Assembly: GCA_963700475.1 (NCBI GenBank)
Contig: CAVOXR010000005.1
Location: 248,001-312,000 of the forward strand
Direction: 5' to 3'
Origin: Prado023 sp963700475
Lineage (GTDB): Bacteria > Actinomycetota > Actinomycetes > S36-B12 > CAIYMF01
DNA: 64,000 nt
The notes under the pieces are model-generated. The model was not told the DNA's origin, did no database searches, and saw nothing but the letters and a program-made list of their open reading frames with translations. This document shows positions 39,157 through 48,568 of the stretch, one piece after another; the first letter of the stretch is position 1; the number at the start of each line of letters is the position of its first letter. The position numbers were made by a program, and so were the translations under genes.

Positions 39157-39240
39157 GTGGCGTCAGGGCCACTGGCCAGCACTGATCGGGTCGGCCTACG
39201 ATCGTCCCGCGTTCGATCCCCGCACCCGGAGGTGGCGACC

Positions 39241-39600
39241 ATGGCTGACGAGTCCCTCGATGCAGCAGTGTCCGCGCTGCTCGCCCGGCACCCCGAGGTG
39301 ACCGGTGGCCTGGACGATCGCGCCCGAGCGCGGTTGGCCGAGGTCCTGACCGATCCTGCGGGGGAGTCGTGGATGGATCCCGCGGGGCTGCTCGACGGGG
39401 ACTCGTGCGGCTACCCGGTCACGGGCGGCTACTACGACGTCAAGAGCGACCTGGGGTCCCTGCCGGCCGCGAGCGACCCCGCCGTGCAGGACCGGGTGAT
39501 GGCGCGGCTGGTGCAGGAGTGGGCCGACGACTACGTGCTCACCGGCCGCGCGCGCCTGGACCGGCCCTGGCACTCGTACGTGGGTGGCCCCTCCGCCTGA
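39241..39600 (+). CDS. Hypothetical protein, 119 residues
   Basis: I do not recognise this protein. It is soluble and acidic, with a helical N-terminal half (LDAAVSALLARHPEVTGGLDD, ARARLAEVLTDPAG) and a C-terminal half rich in Gly, Tyr and Asp (GDSCGYPVTGGYYDVKSD). A strong Shine-Dalgarno, GGAGGTGG, stands eight bases before the ATG. It is followed 34 bp later by the GNAT gene. Codon use matches its neighbours, so it is a credible gene. Confidence 0.6.
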   Translation: MADESLDAAVSALLARHPEVTGGLDDRARARLAEVLTDPAGESWMDPAGLLDGDSCGYPVTGGYYDVKSDLGSLPAASDPAVQDRVMARLVQEWADDYVLTGRARLDRPWHSYVGGPSA

Positions 39601-39634
39601 CCGGTGGGCGACCGCAGTCGGGCAGGATTGCCCC

Positions 39635-40213
39635 GTGGCTGAAGCGATCATCCGGGACATGCGCGCGGCCGACGTGCCCGAGGCCCTCGACCTCCTGCAG
39701 GCGGTCGCCGCGGAGGGCATCTGGTTGGGCACTGAGGCAGGCTTCGACCGGCACCGCCGGGGCCAGCACTGGTTGGAGGGCCTGTCCGACCCGATGGCGC
39801 GAAGCCTGGTCGTCGCGGATCCAGCGACGGGTCGCCTCGTCGGGACGGGCTCGGTGCACGTGGCCCGCTACGGCGTGGCCGAGCTGGGGATGAGCCTGGC
39901 GGCCGACTCCCGGGGTCGTGGGTTGGGCGGCCGGCTGCTCGACGCGCTGCTGGACGCCGCCCGGGATCTGGGCGCTCACAAGGCGGAGCTCCAGGTCTGG
40001 CCGCACAACGAACCGGCGCTGCGGCTGTACCGCTCCCGCGGTTTCGTCGTCGAGGGGCGCATCCGGGCGCACTACCGACGCGCGTCCGGCCAGGTGTGGG
40101 ACGCGATCCTCATGGGCCGGCCTCTCGACACCGCGCTCGCCGACGGCACCCACGGATCTGGCCTTCCCGACGCGCCGGGCCTGCCGCGGACGATCCAGAT
40201 CACGGGCGGTTGA
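39635..40213 (+). CDS. GNAT-family N-acetyltransferase
   Basis: An acetyl-CoA-dependent acetyltransferase of 192 residues. Motif A is ADSRGRGLGGRLLDALL (pattern R/Q-x-x-G-x-G/A), preceded by the strand VAELGMSL and followed by the late strand LYRSRGFVVEGRI. The start is GTG 39635 (VAEAIIRDM), with CAGGAT six bases before it. The substrate is not predictable. The C-terminal ~25 residues (DGTHGSGLPDAPGLP) look disordered. Confidence 0.85.
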   Translation: MAEAIIRDMRAADVPEALDLLQAVAAEGIWLGTEAGFDRHRRGQHWLEGLSDPMARSLVVADPATGRLVGTGSVHVARYGVAELGMSLAADSRGRGLGGRLLDALLDAARDLGAHKAELQVWPHNEPALRLYRSRGFVVEGRIRAHYRRASGQVWDAILMGRPLDTALADGTHGSGLPDAPGLPRTIQITGG

Positions 40214-40226
40214 AGCCCGCCGGGGC

Positions 40227-42560
40227 TCAGGCGCCGGTGACGCTGCGGAAGTTGCGAAGGCGCAGGCTGTTCGTGACGACGAACACGGACGAGAACGCCA
40301 TGGCGGCGCCCGCGATGAAGGGGTTGAGCAGGCCCAGCATGGCCATCGGGATGGCGGCCACGTTGTAGGCGAAGGCCCAGAACAGGTTGCCCTTGATGAT
40401 CCGCAGGGTGCGCCGCGACAGCCGGATCGCATCGACGGCCGCGCGCGGGTCCCCACGAACCAGGGTGAGGTCCGCGGCCGCAATGGCCACGTCGGTGCCC
40501 GTGCCCATCGCGATGCCGAGGTCCGCGGTCGCCAGGGCAGCAGCGTCGTTGACCCCGTCGCCGACCATGGCCACGACGCGGCCCCGCTGCTGCAGGTCGC
40601 GGACAGCGTCCACCTTGCCCTCGGGGAGGACGCCGGCGATCACGTCGGCGATGCCGACCTCGTCGGCGATCGCTCGTGCTGCGAGGGGATTGTCCCCGGT
40701 GAGGAGCACGGGCGACAGGCCCAGCGCGCGCAGCTCCGCGACCGCGAGGGCGGAGGTCGGCTTCACCGTGTCGGCCACCTCGATGACGCCGCGCGCTGCA
40801 CCGTCCCAGCCGACTGCGACTGCAGTGCGACCGAGGTGCTGGGCGGCCTCCAGGTGCGCCCGCAGATCGTCTGGCAGCACCATGCCCCACTGCTGGGCCA
40901 GCCATTCCGGGCGACCCGCAACGACGTGTCGACCACCGACGAGGCCCTCAACCCCCAGGCCCGGAGTGGCACGGAAGTCGCGCACCGCAGGCGCGTCGGA
41001 CATCTGGTGGTCGATTCGGTCGATCTGATCGACCAGATCGACCACCCGTTGGGCCGCCGCTGCCGCGATGGCCTCGCCGACCGGGTGCTCGGAGGCATCC
41101 TCGACGGCGCCGGCCATCGCCAGGACGTCGGAGTCCGACACCCCCGCGGCCGCATGGACGCCGACGACCTGCATCTGTCCGCTCGTGAGCGTCCCGGTCT
41201 TGTCCAGGACGATCGTGTCCACGCGCCGTGTCGACTCCAGCACCTCGGGCCCGCGGATCAGGATGCCCATCTGGGCGCCGCGCCCGGTGCCCACGAGCAG
41301 GGCCGTCGGTGTGGCCAGGCCGAGCGCGCATGGGCAGGCGATGATCAGCACGGCGACGGCGGCACTGAAGGCCGCCTGCGGGGAGTGGCCCGTGGCCAGC
41401 CACGCGACCAGGGTGAACAGGCTCAGTCCGATGACCACCGGGACGAACACCGCGGACACCCGGTCGGCCAGCCGTTGGACAGGGGCCTTGCCGGCCTGCG
41501 CAGCGGAGACCAGCCTGGCCATCTGCGCCAGCTGCGTGTCAGCACCGACGCGCGTGGCGCGCACCACGAGGCGACCACCGGCGTTGATCGTGGCGCCCAC
41601 GACCGCGTCACCGGGTCCGACCTCGACCGGGACGGGCTCGCCGGTGAGCATCGAGGCGTCGATCGCCGACGTGCCGGACACCACCACACCGTCGGTGGCG
41701 ACCTTCTCGCCGGGCCGGACGACGAACTCCTCATCGACGAGCAGGTCGCCGATGGGGATCCGCTGCTCGACGCCACCGCGCAGGACCGCGACCTCCTTGG
41801 CCCCCATGTCGAGCAGGGCGCGCAGGGCCTCACCGGAGCTGCGCTTGGCGCGCGCCTCGAGGTAGCGCCCCAGGAGGACGAACACGGTGACCGCGGCCGC
41901 CGTCTCGAGGTAGATGTGCGGCACGAGGTCGTCGCTGGGGCTCAGCACGGAGCCGGTCATGGTCATGCCGGTCATCCCCGCGCCGCCGAGGAACAACGCC
42001 CACAGCGAGTAGAGGTAGGCCGCTGACACCCCGATGCTGATCAGCGTGTCCATGGTCGTGGCCCCATGGCGGGCGTTCACGTAGGCGGCGCGGTGGAACG
42101 GCCAGGCGCCCCACACCACGACAGGCGAGGCGAGGGCCAGGCATGCCCACTGCCAGTAGGTGAACTGCAGCGCGGGGATCATCGACAGGGCGACGACGGG
42201 GATCGTCAGCGCGGCGCTGATCAGCAGGCGTTGGCGCAGCGACATCATCTCGTTGTCAACCGGCGGGGCAGCCTCCTCACCGGCTGTCGAGCTCTGCTGG
42301 AGGGGCGCCGGCAGGACGGCGGTGTATCCCGTCGCCTCCACCGTGGCGATCGCCGCGGCGACGTCGGTGCCCTCCGGCAGGCTCACGCGCGCGCGCTCGG
42401 TGGCGTAGTTCACCGAGGCCTCGACGCCGGGCATACGGTTGAGCTTCTTCTCGATGCGGGCGGCGCACGACGCGCACGTCATGCCGCCGATCTCCAGCTC
42501 GAGGACGTTGCGCGCGTCCGGGATCGAGATGGACGGCCCGGTGCCGCCGACCCCGGTCAC
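40227..42560 (-). CDS. copA: Copper-exporting P1B-type ATPase
   Basis: A 777-residue Cu(I) pump. The N-terminal metal-binding domain has GMTCASC, and eight membrane segments include the CPC motif (ACPCALGLATP). The cytoplasmic parts show the actuator TGEP, the phosphorylation site DKTGTLT, the nucleotide site SEHPVGEA and GDGVNDAAAL. The GTG start at 42560 overlaps the csoR stop (GTGA), so repressor and pump are made together. Expression should be released when CsoR binds Cu(I). Confidence 0.95.
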   Translation of the reverse strand: MTGVGGTGPSISIPDARNVLELEIGGMTCASCAARIEKKLNRMPGVEASVNYATERARVSLPEGTDVAAAIATVEATGYTAVLPAPLQQSSTAGEEAAPPVDNEMMSLRQRLLISAALTIPVVALSMIPALQFTYWQWACLALASPVVVWGAWPFHRAAYVNARHGATTMDTLISIGVSAAYLYSLWALFLGGAGMTGMTMTGSVLSPSDDLVPHIYLETAAAVTVFVLLGRYLEARAKRSSGEALRALLDMGAKEVAVLRGGVEQRIPIGDLLVDEEFVVRPGEKVATDGVVVSGTSAIDASMLTGEPVPVEVGPGDAVVGATINAGGRLVVRATRVGADTQLAQMARLVSAAQAGKAPVQRLADRVSAVFVPVVIGLSLFTLVAWLATGHSPQAAFSAAVAVLIIACPCALGLATPTALLVGTGRGAQMGILIRGPEVLESTRRVDTIVLDKTGTLTSGQMQVVGVHAAAGVSDSDVLAMAGAVEDASEHPVGEAIAAAAAQRVVDLVDQIDRIDHQMSDAPAVRDFRATPGLGVEGLVGGRHVVAGRPEWLAQQWGMVLPDDLRAHLEAAQHLGRTAVAVGWDGAARGVIEVADTVKPTSALAVAELRALGLSPVLLTGDNPLAARAIADEVGIADVIAGVLPEGKVDAVRDLQQRGRVVAMVGDGVNDAAALATADLGIAMGTGTDVAIAAADLTLVRGDPRAAVDAIRLSRRTLRIIKGNLFWAFAYNVAAIPMAMLGLLNPFIAGAAMAFSSVFVVTNSLRLRNFRSVTGA

Positions 42561-42853
42561 GAGCGCACCAGCCGGGCGATGGCGGCCGACGCCTCCTTGA
42601 GCTTGACGTCGCCGACCTCGCCGCCCTCGGCAACGGCATGGGCCACGCAGTGGGAGAGGTGGTCGTCGAGCATCAGCAGGGCGACCGACTCCAGGGCCCG
42701 AGTCGTGGCCGACACCTGGGTGAGCACGTCGATGCAGTAGGTGTCCTCGTCGACCATGCGCTGCAGGCCGCGGACCTGTCCCTCGATCCGACGGAGTCGG
42801 CGCTGGATGTCGTCGCGGTTGCCCGAGTAGCCGGGAGGTGCTGCATCGGTCAT
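42557..42853 (-). CDS. csoR: Copper-sensing repressor CsoR
   Basis: A 98-residue helical repressor of the CsoR/RcnR family (DUF156). The Cu(I) ligands are in place: Cys in TYCIDVL, and His and Cys in HLSHCV, giving the X-Cys-His-Cys pattern of copper sensors. The start of the family (IQRRLRRIEGQVRGLQRMV) is intact. The promoter just upstream carries the operator, so it controls its own operon. ATG 42853 lies six bases after the -10 (TACCTT), so the mRNA is probably leaderless. Confidence 0.94.
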   Translation of the reverse strand: MTDAAPPGYSGNRDDIQRRLRRIEGQVRGLQRMVDEDTYCIDVLTQVSATTRALESVALLMLDDHLSHCVAHAVAEGGEVGDVKLKEASAAIARLVRS

Positions 42854-42859
42854 GCATTC

Positions 42860-42888
42860 AAGGTACCCCTAGGGGGTATATACGTCAA
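42860..42888 (-). promoter_or_regulatory. csoR-copA promoter with CsoR operator
   Basis: On the minus strand, -35 TTGACG (42888-42883) and -10 TACCTT (42865-42860) are exactly 17 bases apart. The spacer is filled by the palindrome TACCCCTAGGGGGTA (plus-strand 42864-42878), which fits GC-rich CsoR boxes. A bound repressor would block polymerase directly. Transcription would begin at or next to the A of the csoR ATG. Confidence 0.8.
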
Positions 42889-42897
42889 CCCCCTTCG

Positions 42898-44412
42898 TCA
42901 CCGCAGCGGGTCGCTCCATCCAGTCGGGGCGAGGAATCCCTGGGCCAGCCCCGGCCATCCCGTTGGCGCGCTGTTCGTACCGGCACCAGCTGCGTCCGCG
43001 TTCCCAGCTGCAGATCGGCACCCGGTGGTGCGACCCCCGGCGCCGCCCGTCGACGATTCGGCCTTCGAGGATTCGGCCCGGACAGCGTCAGCGTTCGGGC
43101 CCGACCCGACGACCGGCGGGAGCTCCACCGCGAACTCCACGTCATCCTCAGGGCCCAACTCGATGATCCCCTCGGGTGCGATTCCCGGGCTGGTTGCCCG
43201 ATCCACAGCCGAATAGCCCGGGTTCGAGGCGCCGGGCATCACGCTGAGCCTGTAGGAGCCGGGATGGAGCGGACCCAGGCGCATGCGTCCTGGGCCCTCC
43301 TTGGACCGCAACGCGTAGTGCCGTTCGAACGAATCGGTCGACGAGACCAGCAGGACGATCGCGCCGGGCAGGGGGTCACCGGTGTCCGCGCCAGTGACCG
43401 GGACGGTCATGAACGCCGCCCGGCGCAGGGCGAAATCGACGTTCTCGATCGTGTCCCCCGGTTCCAGGACGATGTCGTTGGCCTGCGAGGCGTTCGCCCT
43501 GCCCGGGTACCACTGGCGAACGAGTTGCTCACCCTTCCAGGCGACAACTCCCAGTCGCGACCCGGGTGAGACGCCGAGGACGTGATAGGCGCCCGATTCG
43601 TCACTGGACACGATGAGCGGGCAGTTGGGCATGCAGCCCACGACCTTGATCAGGGCGCCTTCGACCGGATCACCCGCGTCATCACGCACGGTCCCCCGGA
43701 TCTCCGCCCCTCGGCGAAGTCCGATTCTCACCTCCGAGGTCGTCGCCGCGCCATCGATCTGAACCCCCTCGAACCGCTCACTCGGACCTGAAGCCAAGTA
43801 GCGACTGTCGGCTGGGAGCCGCACCCGCAGCATCAACGGGACCGGCGGCAGGCCGGAGATCGCGAACTCGCTGGGCGCCTGGTCCCGGCTGGGGGACCCG
43901 ACGGAACCGGACTCGGGAGAGGCCGTGATCATCGCGCTCACCTGCGCCTCGGGGACGAGGGCACCCGTGCCGATGTCCACGACCCGACCGGACACGGAGC
44001 CCCCGACGGGCAGGTCGATGTCCGCCGTCACCGGCCAGTCTGAGATCTCGAGGACCTCCGCCTGGTTGAAGCTGTGGGCATCCGGCCAGTAGGTGTCGAC
44101 GAACCTGCCGAAGAGCGGCGCGCGGACGTGGACCTTGATGTCCGGGTCATAGACCTCGGGGAACTCATAGTGGCCGGACTCGTCGGTGAGCGTGCGCTTC
44201 GGGTTCCCGATGCGATCGCCTTCCTCGGTCACCGGTGTGAAGCTCACCCACACGTTGGGCAGGGGAGCTCCATCGCCGGTCACCGTGCCCGAGAGCTCGC
44301 CGATGAGCGAGGCCGAGGCCGGTACGGGTGTCCCCATGACCACGAGGCCGGCCACCATGCAGCCCACCAGCAGGAGCCGGTGGGCGTGCCGCAGCCTCGG
44401 GGTGCCCGACAT
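42898..44412 (-). CDS. Secreted protein with carboxypeptidase-regulatory-like (CarboxypepD_reg) repeats
   Basis: A 504-residue product with a Sec signal peptide (basic start, hydrophobic VGCMVAGLVVMG, ending PASAS). Several ~90-residue beta-sandwich repeats follow, each starting with a G-x-V-x-[DG] pattern: LSGTVTGDGAPLPNVWV, GSVSGRVVDIGTGALVPEA, AEIRGTVRDDAGDPVEGA. This layout is that of surface adhesin or scaffold-like proteins. The last ~80 residues are low-complexity Ala/Ser/Gly. No catalytic motif, sortase signal or anchor is visible. The gene begins 2 bases from the DUF2277 gene, so the two probably share a transcript. Confidence 0.8.
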   Translation of the reverse strand: MSGTPRLRHAHRLLLVGCMVAGLVVMGTPVPASASLIGELSGTVTGDGAPLPNVWVSFTPVTEEGDRIGNPKRTLTDESGHYEFPEVYDPDIKVHVRAPLFGRFVDTYWPDAHSFNQAEVLEISDWPVTADIDLPVGGSVSGRVVDIGTGALVPEAQVSAMITASPESGSVGSPSRDQAPSEFAISGLPPVPLMLRVRLPADSRYLASGPSERFEGVQIDGAATTSEVRIGLRRGAEIRGTVRDDAGDPVEGALIKVVGCMPNCPLIVSSDESGAYHVLGVSPGSRLGVVAWKGEQLVRQWYPGRANASQANDIVLEPGDTIENVDFALRRAAFMTVPVTGADTGDPLPGAIVLLVSSTDSFERHYALRSKEGPGRMRLGPLHPGSYRLSVMPGASNPGYSAVDRATSPGIAPEGIIELGPEDDVEFAVELPPVVGSGPNADAVRAESSKAESSTGGAGGRTTGCRSAAGNADAAGAGTNSAPTGWPGLAQGFLAPTGWSDPLR

Positions 44413-44414
44413 GA

Positions 44415-44636
44415 CTAGCCTGTGGCGGACGCGCCGCGGACCACGAGGTCGGCGAGGAGCTGCTCGGTCGCGGCTGCGATCGAGTCGACGGCGTCATCGA
44501 AGGCGCGGGCGTTGTGCGCCGCCGGCGTGCGGAACCCGCTGATCTTGCGGACGTACTGCAGCGCAGCTGCGCGGATCTCGTCAGCGGTGGGGTCCTCGTG
44601 GAACGGTGGACGAAGGGTCTGGATGCTCCGGCACAT
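44415..44636 (-). CDS. DUF2277 family protein
   Basis: A 73-residue protein starting MCRSIQTLRPPFHEDPTADE and continuing AALQYVRKISGFRTPAAHN, matching DUF2277, small proteins of unknown role that begin with a conserved M-C-R. The ATG at 44636 has CACAAT six bases upstream. It lies 66 bp from the divergent DUF2804 gene and just ahead of the secreted repeat protein. Confidence 0.85.
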   Translation of the reverse strand: MCRSIQTLRPPFHEDPTADEIRAAALQYVRKISGFRTPAAHNARAFDDAVDSIAAATEQLLADLVVRGASATG

Positions 44637-44702
44637 GTCGCCATTGTGCGCCGGCAGCGCGCACACGGCACGGCGGACGATGGGCGTCGCTAGGGTGGGG
44701 AC

Positions 44703-45683
44703 GTGGCTGAGATCACGTCCGCTGTCCGCTTGTGCACCCCCTCGGGAAGCCTGAATGCCGAAGCCGTCGGCTGGAGCCGCCGTCCGTTGCACACGGCGAA
44801 CCTGCGGGGATGGGGTCGGACGAAGCGTTGGGAGTACTGGGGGATCGTCACCCCGGACGTGATTGTCGGTCTGACGGTGTCGTCATTGGACTACCTCGGC
44901 GTCCACTCGATCGTTGTCGTGGACCGTCGCACGGACGCTGAGATCATCCGCACCGCGCTGGAACCGCTGGCTCGCAGCGTGGAGCTGCCCGACCGCAGCG
45001 GGGTGGGCGTGGCTCGTGGACGCGCACAGGGGCTCTCGCTGTCCTTCAGGAGCTCACCCGCCGGCACGCGGCTCGAGGCTGAGGGGCCGGGGGTGCGCGT
45101 GGTCGCCGATGTCGGCCCGGGAGCGGAGAGCCTCTCCGTGGTGGTGCCCTGGTCCCAGCGCCGGTTCCAGTACACGGTCAAGGACGTCGGCCGCCCGGTG
45201 ACCGGGACCCTGCACCTCGACGACGAGGAGGTCCGGTTCGGACCCGATGACGGCTCGTTCGCCGTCCTCGACCACGGTCGCGGGAAGTGGCCGTACTCCA
45301 TGACATGGAACTGGGCCGCAGGGTACGGCCGGGTCGCGGGGCGGCAGGTCGGCCTGCAGCTCGGTGGCAAGTGGACCGACGGGACCGGCAGCACCGAGAA
45401 CGGGCTGTTCGTGGATGGCCGGCTGCACAAGATCCACGAGGACCTCACCTGGACCTACGACCGGACCGACTGGATGGCCCCCTGGCGGATCGTCGGGCCG
45501 CGGGTGCAGGTGACCATGGCTCCGTTCCACGAACGCGACGAGCGCACGAACGCCCTGATCATCGCCTCAGAGATCCACCAGTGCTTCGGCGTGTTCACCG
45601 GTTGGGTGCTCGACGACGCCGGCACCAGGATCCCGGTCGACGGCCTCGTGGGGTGGGCCGAGGAGGCGCGCAACCGCTGGTAG
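44703..45683 (+). CDS. DUF2804 family protein
   Basis: The 326-residue protein matches DUF2804: GWGRTKRWEYWGIVTPD near the start, the central WNWAAGYGRVAGRQVGLQLGG, then STENGLFVDGRLHKIHEDL. Structurally the family resembles secreted or cytosolic beta-sheet proteins related to lipocalin/hydroxyneurosporene-synthase-like folds. The enzyme role, if any, is unknown. GTG 44703 has TAGGGT exactly six bases upstream, so it is leaderless. Confidence 0.83.
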   Translation: MAEITSAVRLCTPSGSLNAEAVGWSRRPLHTANLRGWGRTKRWEYWGIVTPDVIVGLTVSSLDYLGVHSIVVVDRRTDAEIIRTALEPLARSVELPDRSGVGVARGRAQGLSLSFRSSPAGTRLEAEGPGVRVVADVGPGAESLSVVVPWSQRRFQYTVKDVGRPVTGTLHLDDEEVRFGPDDGSFAVLDHGRGKWPYSMTWNWAAGYGRVAGRQVGLQLGGKWTDGTGSTENGLFVDGRLHKIHEDLTWTYDRTDWMAPWRIVGPRVQVTMAPFHERDERTNALIIASEIHQCFGVFTGWVLDDAGTRIPVDGLVGWAEEARNRW

Positions 45684-45711
45684 CGCGCCTCCCCTTGATC
45701 GTCCCGTCGCG

Positions 45712-46338
45712 TCAGGCGGGGAGCTCCTCCATCGACCGATCCGCGACGGGGCGGGCGGCGCTGCGCACGGCGAGGATGCCGGCCAGCGCAGCCATCGAGC
45801 CGATGATCACTTCGAACACAGGCCCGTCGAAGGGCATCGGGAGCAGGGTGATGGCACCCATGATGATCACCGCGATCCCGACTCCCCGCGGGTAGGTCCG
45901 CGAGCGCAGCAGGGCGATCCCGAAGAGGATGAAGGTCGCGTTGAGCAGCCAGGCGATCATGAAGCCGACGCCCATGATCCCGTCATCCGCGGTCCCGTCC
46001 AGGACTCCCGGCGCATGGATGGCGAAGGCCCTGGTGATGAACAGGTCCGCCCACATCCAGCCCGCCTGCATGACCAGGTTGGCGACCACCAGGAAGTAGG
46101 CGACCAGTCCGAACCGCCCGGCGCGGTCGGCTGCCGGCAGGTAGAGCGCGGTGAGTCCGATGATCATGGCGACGGCCCCCGCGAGGCGAAGTGCTGCAGA
46201 CACCGCGAATGCGGAGCTGGTGACCTGGACGGAGAACAGGGCCCCGCCCGATGTGGCGGCCTGAAGGCCTGAGCCGAGGGCCAGCAGCAGGCCCCCCACT
46301 ATCAGCGTGATGCGCCCGACGTGCAGGAAACGCTCCAT
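45712..46338 (-). CDS. Uncharacterised integral membrane protein
   Basis: A 208-residue protein with about six membrane segments (for example ITLIVGGLLLALGSGL, VAMIIGLTALYLPAA, GVGFMIAWLLNATFILFGIAL, GVGIAVIIMGAITLLPMPFD). It somewhat resembles DUF4386-like proteins. The Shine-Dalgarno AGGAGGACA stands a few bases before ATG 46338, so this start is leadered, unlike many neighbours. It is divergent from the histidine kinase, which makes it a possible target of that system. Confidence 0.7.
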   Translation of the reverse strand: MERFLHVGRITLIVGGLLLALGSGLQAATSGGALFSVQVTSSAFAVSAALRLAGAVAMIIGLTALYLPAADRAGRFGLVAYFLVVANLVMQAGWMWADLFITRAFAIHAPGVLDGTADDGIMGVGFMIAWLLNATFILFGIALLRSRTYPRGVGIAVIIMGAITLLPMPFDGPVFEVIIGSMAALAGILAVRSAARPVADRSMEELPA

Positions 46339-46517
46339 GGTTGTCCTCCTGGTACTCCCCGGCCACCGGGTGGCGGCTGTCGGTGGGTTCGACGCTAGGC
46401 GCGGCCACGGCACCCCGTCGCCAGCCCGTGGGCGGATCATCGGGTATCCCGTGGAGGGGGTATGTCGTATGCCGCATGGCAGACCCGTGCGCGGCACTGA
46501 CATGCCATGCTCGGTGG

Positions 46518-47698
46518 ATGGATCCGGCGGAGGTGACTGATGAGGTGGCTCCGGCGACGTCGACCGTCGCCCGGAGTCTCCCGGCGCGCACTCGGGGACT
46601 GCTCGATGTCGTGCTCGCACTGGGCCTCGGGGGATTGGCTGCACTGGCCGGCCTGACGTCCGACGAGTACCCGAACCCGGGCCCGGTCACAGCGGCGCTG
46701 ATGGGAGCCGCGGGCTTCGTGCTCGTCGTCCGGCGGACGCGCCCGGTGCTCTCGTTCGTCGCCTCCCTGGGACTCATGTCGATCGTCTGCGTACTGTTCG
46801 GCACCTACCAGGCTGGGACGTCGCTGCTCATCGGCCTGGTCGCGTGCTACTCGGCGCTGGCCTACGGGGTCTCGTTGGTGGTGTTCATCCCGGTTCGTCA
46901 TCGGATTCGCGCTGGCGAACAGCTCCGGTCCGATGCCCGGGACGGATCGCCGGCATGGTGTTCGTCGTCGTCGGCATGGGCCTGGCTGGGGCAGGCGGCC
47001 TGCTCGCTCGACGATTGCGGGAGCTCACGGCTGCGAACATCGCGCTTCGCGAGCTCGTCGAGCTGCAGTCCGAGGCCACCACCCGGGCGGCTGTCGAGGA
47101 TGAGCGATCACGCGTGGCGCGGGAGCTGCACGACATCCTCTCGCACAGCCTGGGGGTCGTGGTCCTGCAGACAGGTGCGGCCGAGCATGCGTGGACGGCC
47201 GACCCGGTGCGTGCCCGGGAGTCGCTCCACGCCGCCCGGGAGACGGCGGTGGAGGCCGTGGACCAGCTCCGGCTCCTGCTCGGGGTGGTACGCGATGGGC
47301 CGACGGGCGAGCGCGTCCCTGTGCCTCGCCTCGATGACCTCGATGCGCTCGCCGCCCGGAGCCGTGCCGCGGGCTTCGACGTCAGGCTGGAGGTCATCGG
47401 TGACCCCCGGCCCGTGCCCGCGGAGGTCCAGGCCTCCGTCTACCGCGTGGCACAGGAGGGCATCGCGAACGCGATGAAGCACTCGGGTGCACACGGGTGC
47501 CGGATCCGGGTCGATCACCAGCCCGACTGTGTCGTGGTGGAGGTCGAGGATGACGGGCAGGGCAGCGGATCCGGAGCGGGTTCCCAACTGGGCCTCGTGG
47601 GGATCCGCGAGCGGGCTGCCATGTTCGGCGGACGGGTCGACGCGGGACCCCGGTCCGCCGGGGATGGGTGGCGCCTCGAGGTGGCGTTCCCGACATGA
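46518..47698 (+). CDS. Two-component sensor histidine kinase, NarL/DesK type (frameshifted)
   Basis: About five membrane segments near the N-terminus (LLDVVLALGLGGLAALAGL, FVLVVRRTRPVLSFVASLGL) are followed by a coiled segment, a HisKA_3 dimerisation domain with phospho-His in RVARELHDILSHSL, and an HATPase with N-box QEGIANAMKHSG and DDGQGSG. The membrane part and kinase part are in different frames; the switch is near 46930 and one base is missing. The stop overlaps the response regulator ATG. No extracellular sensor domain is seen, so the signal is probably in or at the membrane. Confidence 0.83.
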
Positions 47699-48342
47699 TC
47701 CGGCTGCTTCTCGTCGACGACCAGGCGGTTGTCCGCACCGGGCTGCGCACCCTGCTCGAGGTGGAGCCCGACCTCGAGGTGGTCGGGGAGGCTGCCGAGG
47801 GACGTTCCGCGGTTCGGCAGGTTGCCGAGCTGGCACCCGATGTCGTCCTCATGGACATCCGGATGCCTGACATGGACGGCATCGCCGCCACTGAGGCCAT
47901 CATGCGGACCGACTCGCCCCCGCGGGTGTGCATCCTGACGACCTACAACGTCGACGAGTACGTCTTCGACGCACTGGCAACCGGCGCTTCCGGGTTCCTG
48001 CTCAAGACGGACACCCCGGAGCGGATCGTGTCCACGGTCCGTGCGGTCGCTGAGGGGGAGTTCGCCCTGGGCTCTGAGGCCACCGCCACGCTCGTGGCCC
48101 GCTACGTCCGCGGAGCCAGGCCATCGACATCCGGCCAGGACCCACTTCGGTCACTCACCCCCCGCGAACGCGAGGTGTTCACCCTCGTCGCCCGCGGACT
48201 GACGAACGCCGAGATCGCCGAGCGGCTGTTCGTGGGCGAAGGCACAGTGAAGACCCATGTGGCACGCATCCTGTACAAGCTCGGCCTGCGCGACCGCCTC
48301 CAGGTCGTGGTCTTCGCCCACGGGAACGCCCTGGTCAACTGA
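47695..48342 (+). CDS. NarL/FixJ-family response regulator
   Basis: A 215-residue regulator. The receiver domain has acidic pocket LLVDDQ, phospho-Asp in VVLMDIRMPDMDG, switch Thr LTTY and Lys LLKTD. The C-terminal LuxR-type helix-turn-helix is LTPREREVFTLVARGLTNAEIAERL. It is coupled to the kinase by ATGA, forming the cognate pair. The membrane protein at 46338 and genes elsewhere are possible targets. Confidence 0.92.
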   Translation: MIRLLLVDDQAVVRTGLRTLLEVEPDLEVVGEAAEGRSAVRQVAELAPDVVLMDIRMPDMDGIAATEAIMRTDSPPRVCILTTYNVDEYVFDALATGASGFLLKTDTPERIVSTVRAVAEGEFALGSEATATLVARYVRGARPSTSGQDPLRSLTPREREVFTLVARGLTNAEIAERLFVGEGTVKTHVARILYKLGLRDRLQVVVFAHGNALVN

Positions 48343-48378
48343 TCCGGCACCCGCCGCGCACCGCCGGGTGCGCCGCCG

Positions 48379-48458
48379 GATCGCGTCGGACTTGAGCTGA
48401 TCGCGTTCGTCGAGACCCGACGCGATCCGGGGTCGCACCCCGCGAACCCGACGCGATC
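48379..48458. repeat. Intergenic palindromic repeat cluster A
   Basis: This 80-bp stretch between the response regulator and the NmrA-like gene holds GATCGCGTCGG (48379-48389), an imperfect copy GATCGCGT (48399-48406) and two copies of the reverse complement CCGACGCGATC (48417-48427, 48448-48458). The same 11-mer and its complement occur in the gap at 60481-60560. The two arms can pair as hairpins. No ORF uses the stretch. Confidence 0.6.
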
Positions 48459-48568
48459 TGGGGCGATCGGCTCGGGACGTCCGACTCTCCCGGTCGTGGC
48501 CCATCGGGTGTTGTGTGGAGGTGCGGACCGCCGCCCGGGCGGGGTCGGTAATCAGTGAAGGGGGAGCC

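Noticed and set aside
46441..46475. A third CsoR box (TATCCC ... GGGGGTAT) near the histidine kinase
   Set aside because: The two halves are not inverted repeats of each other and the spacing is wrong.
48379..48458. A CRISPR-like array
   Set aside because: Units are 11 bp, mixed in orientation and irregularly spaced, with no cas genes nearby.
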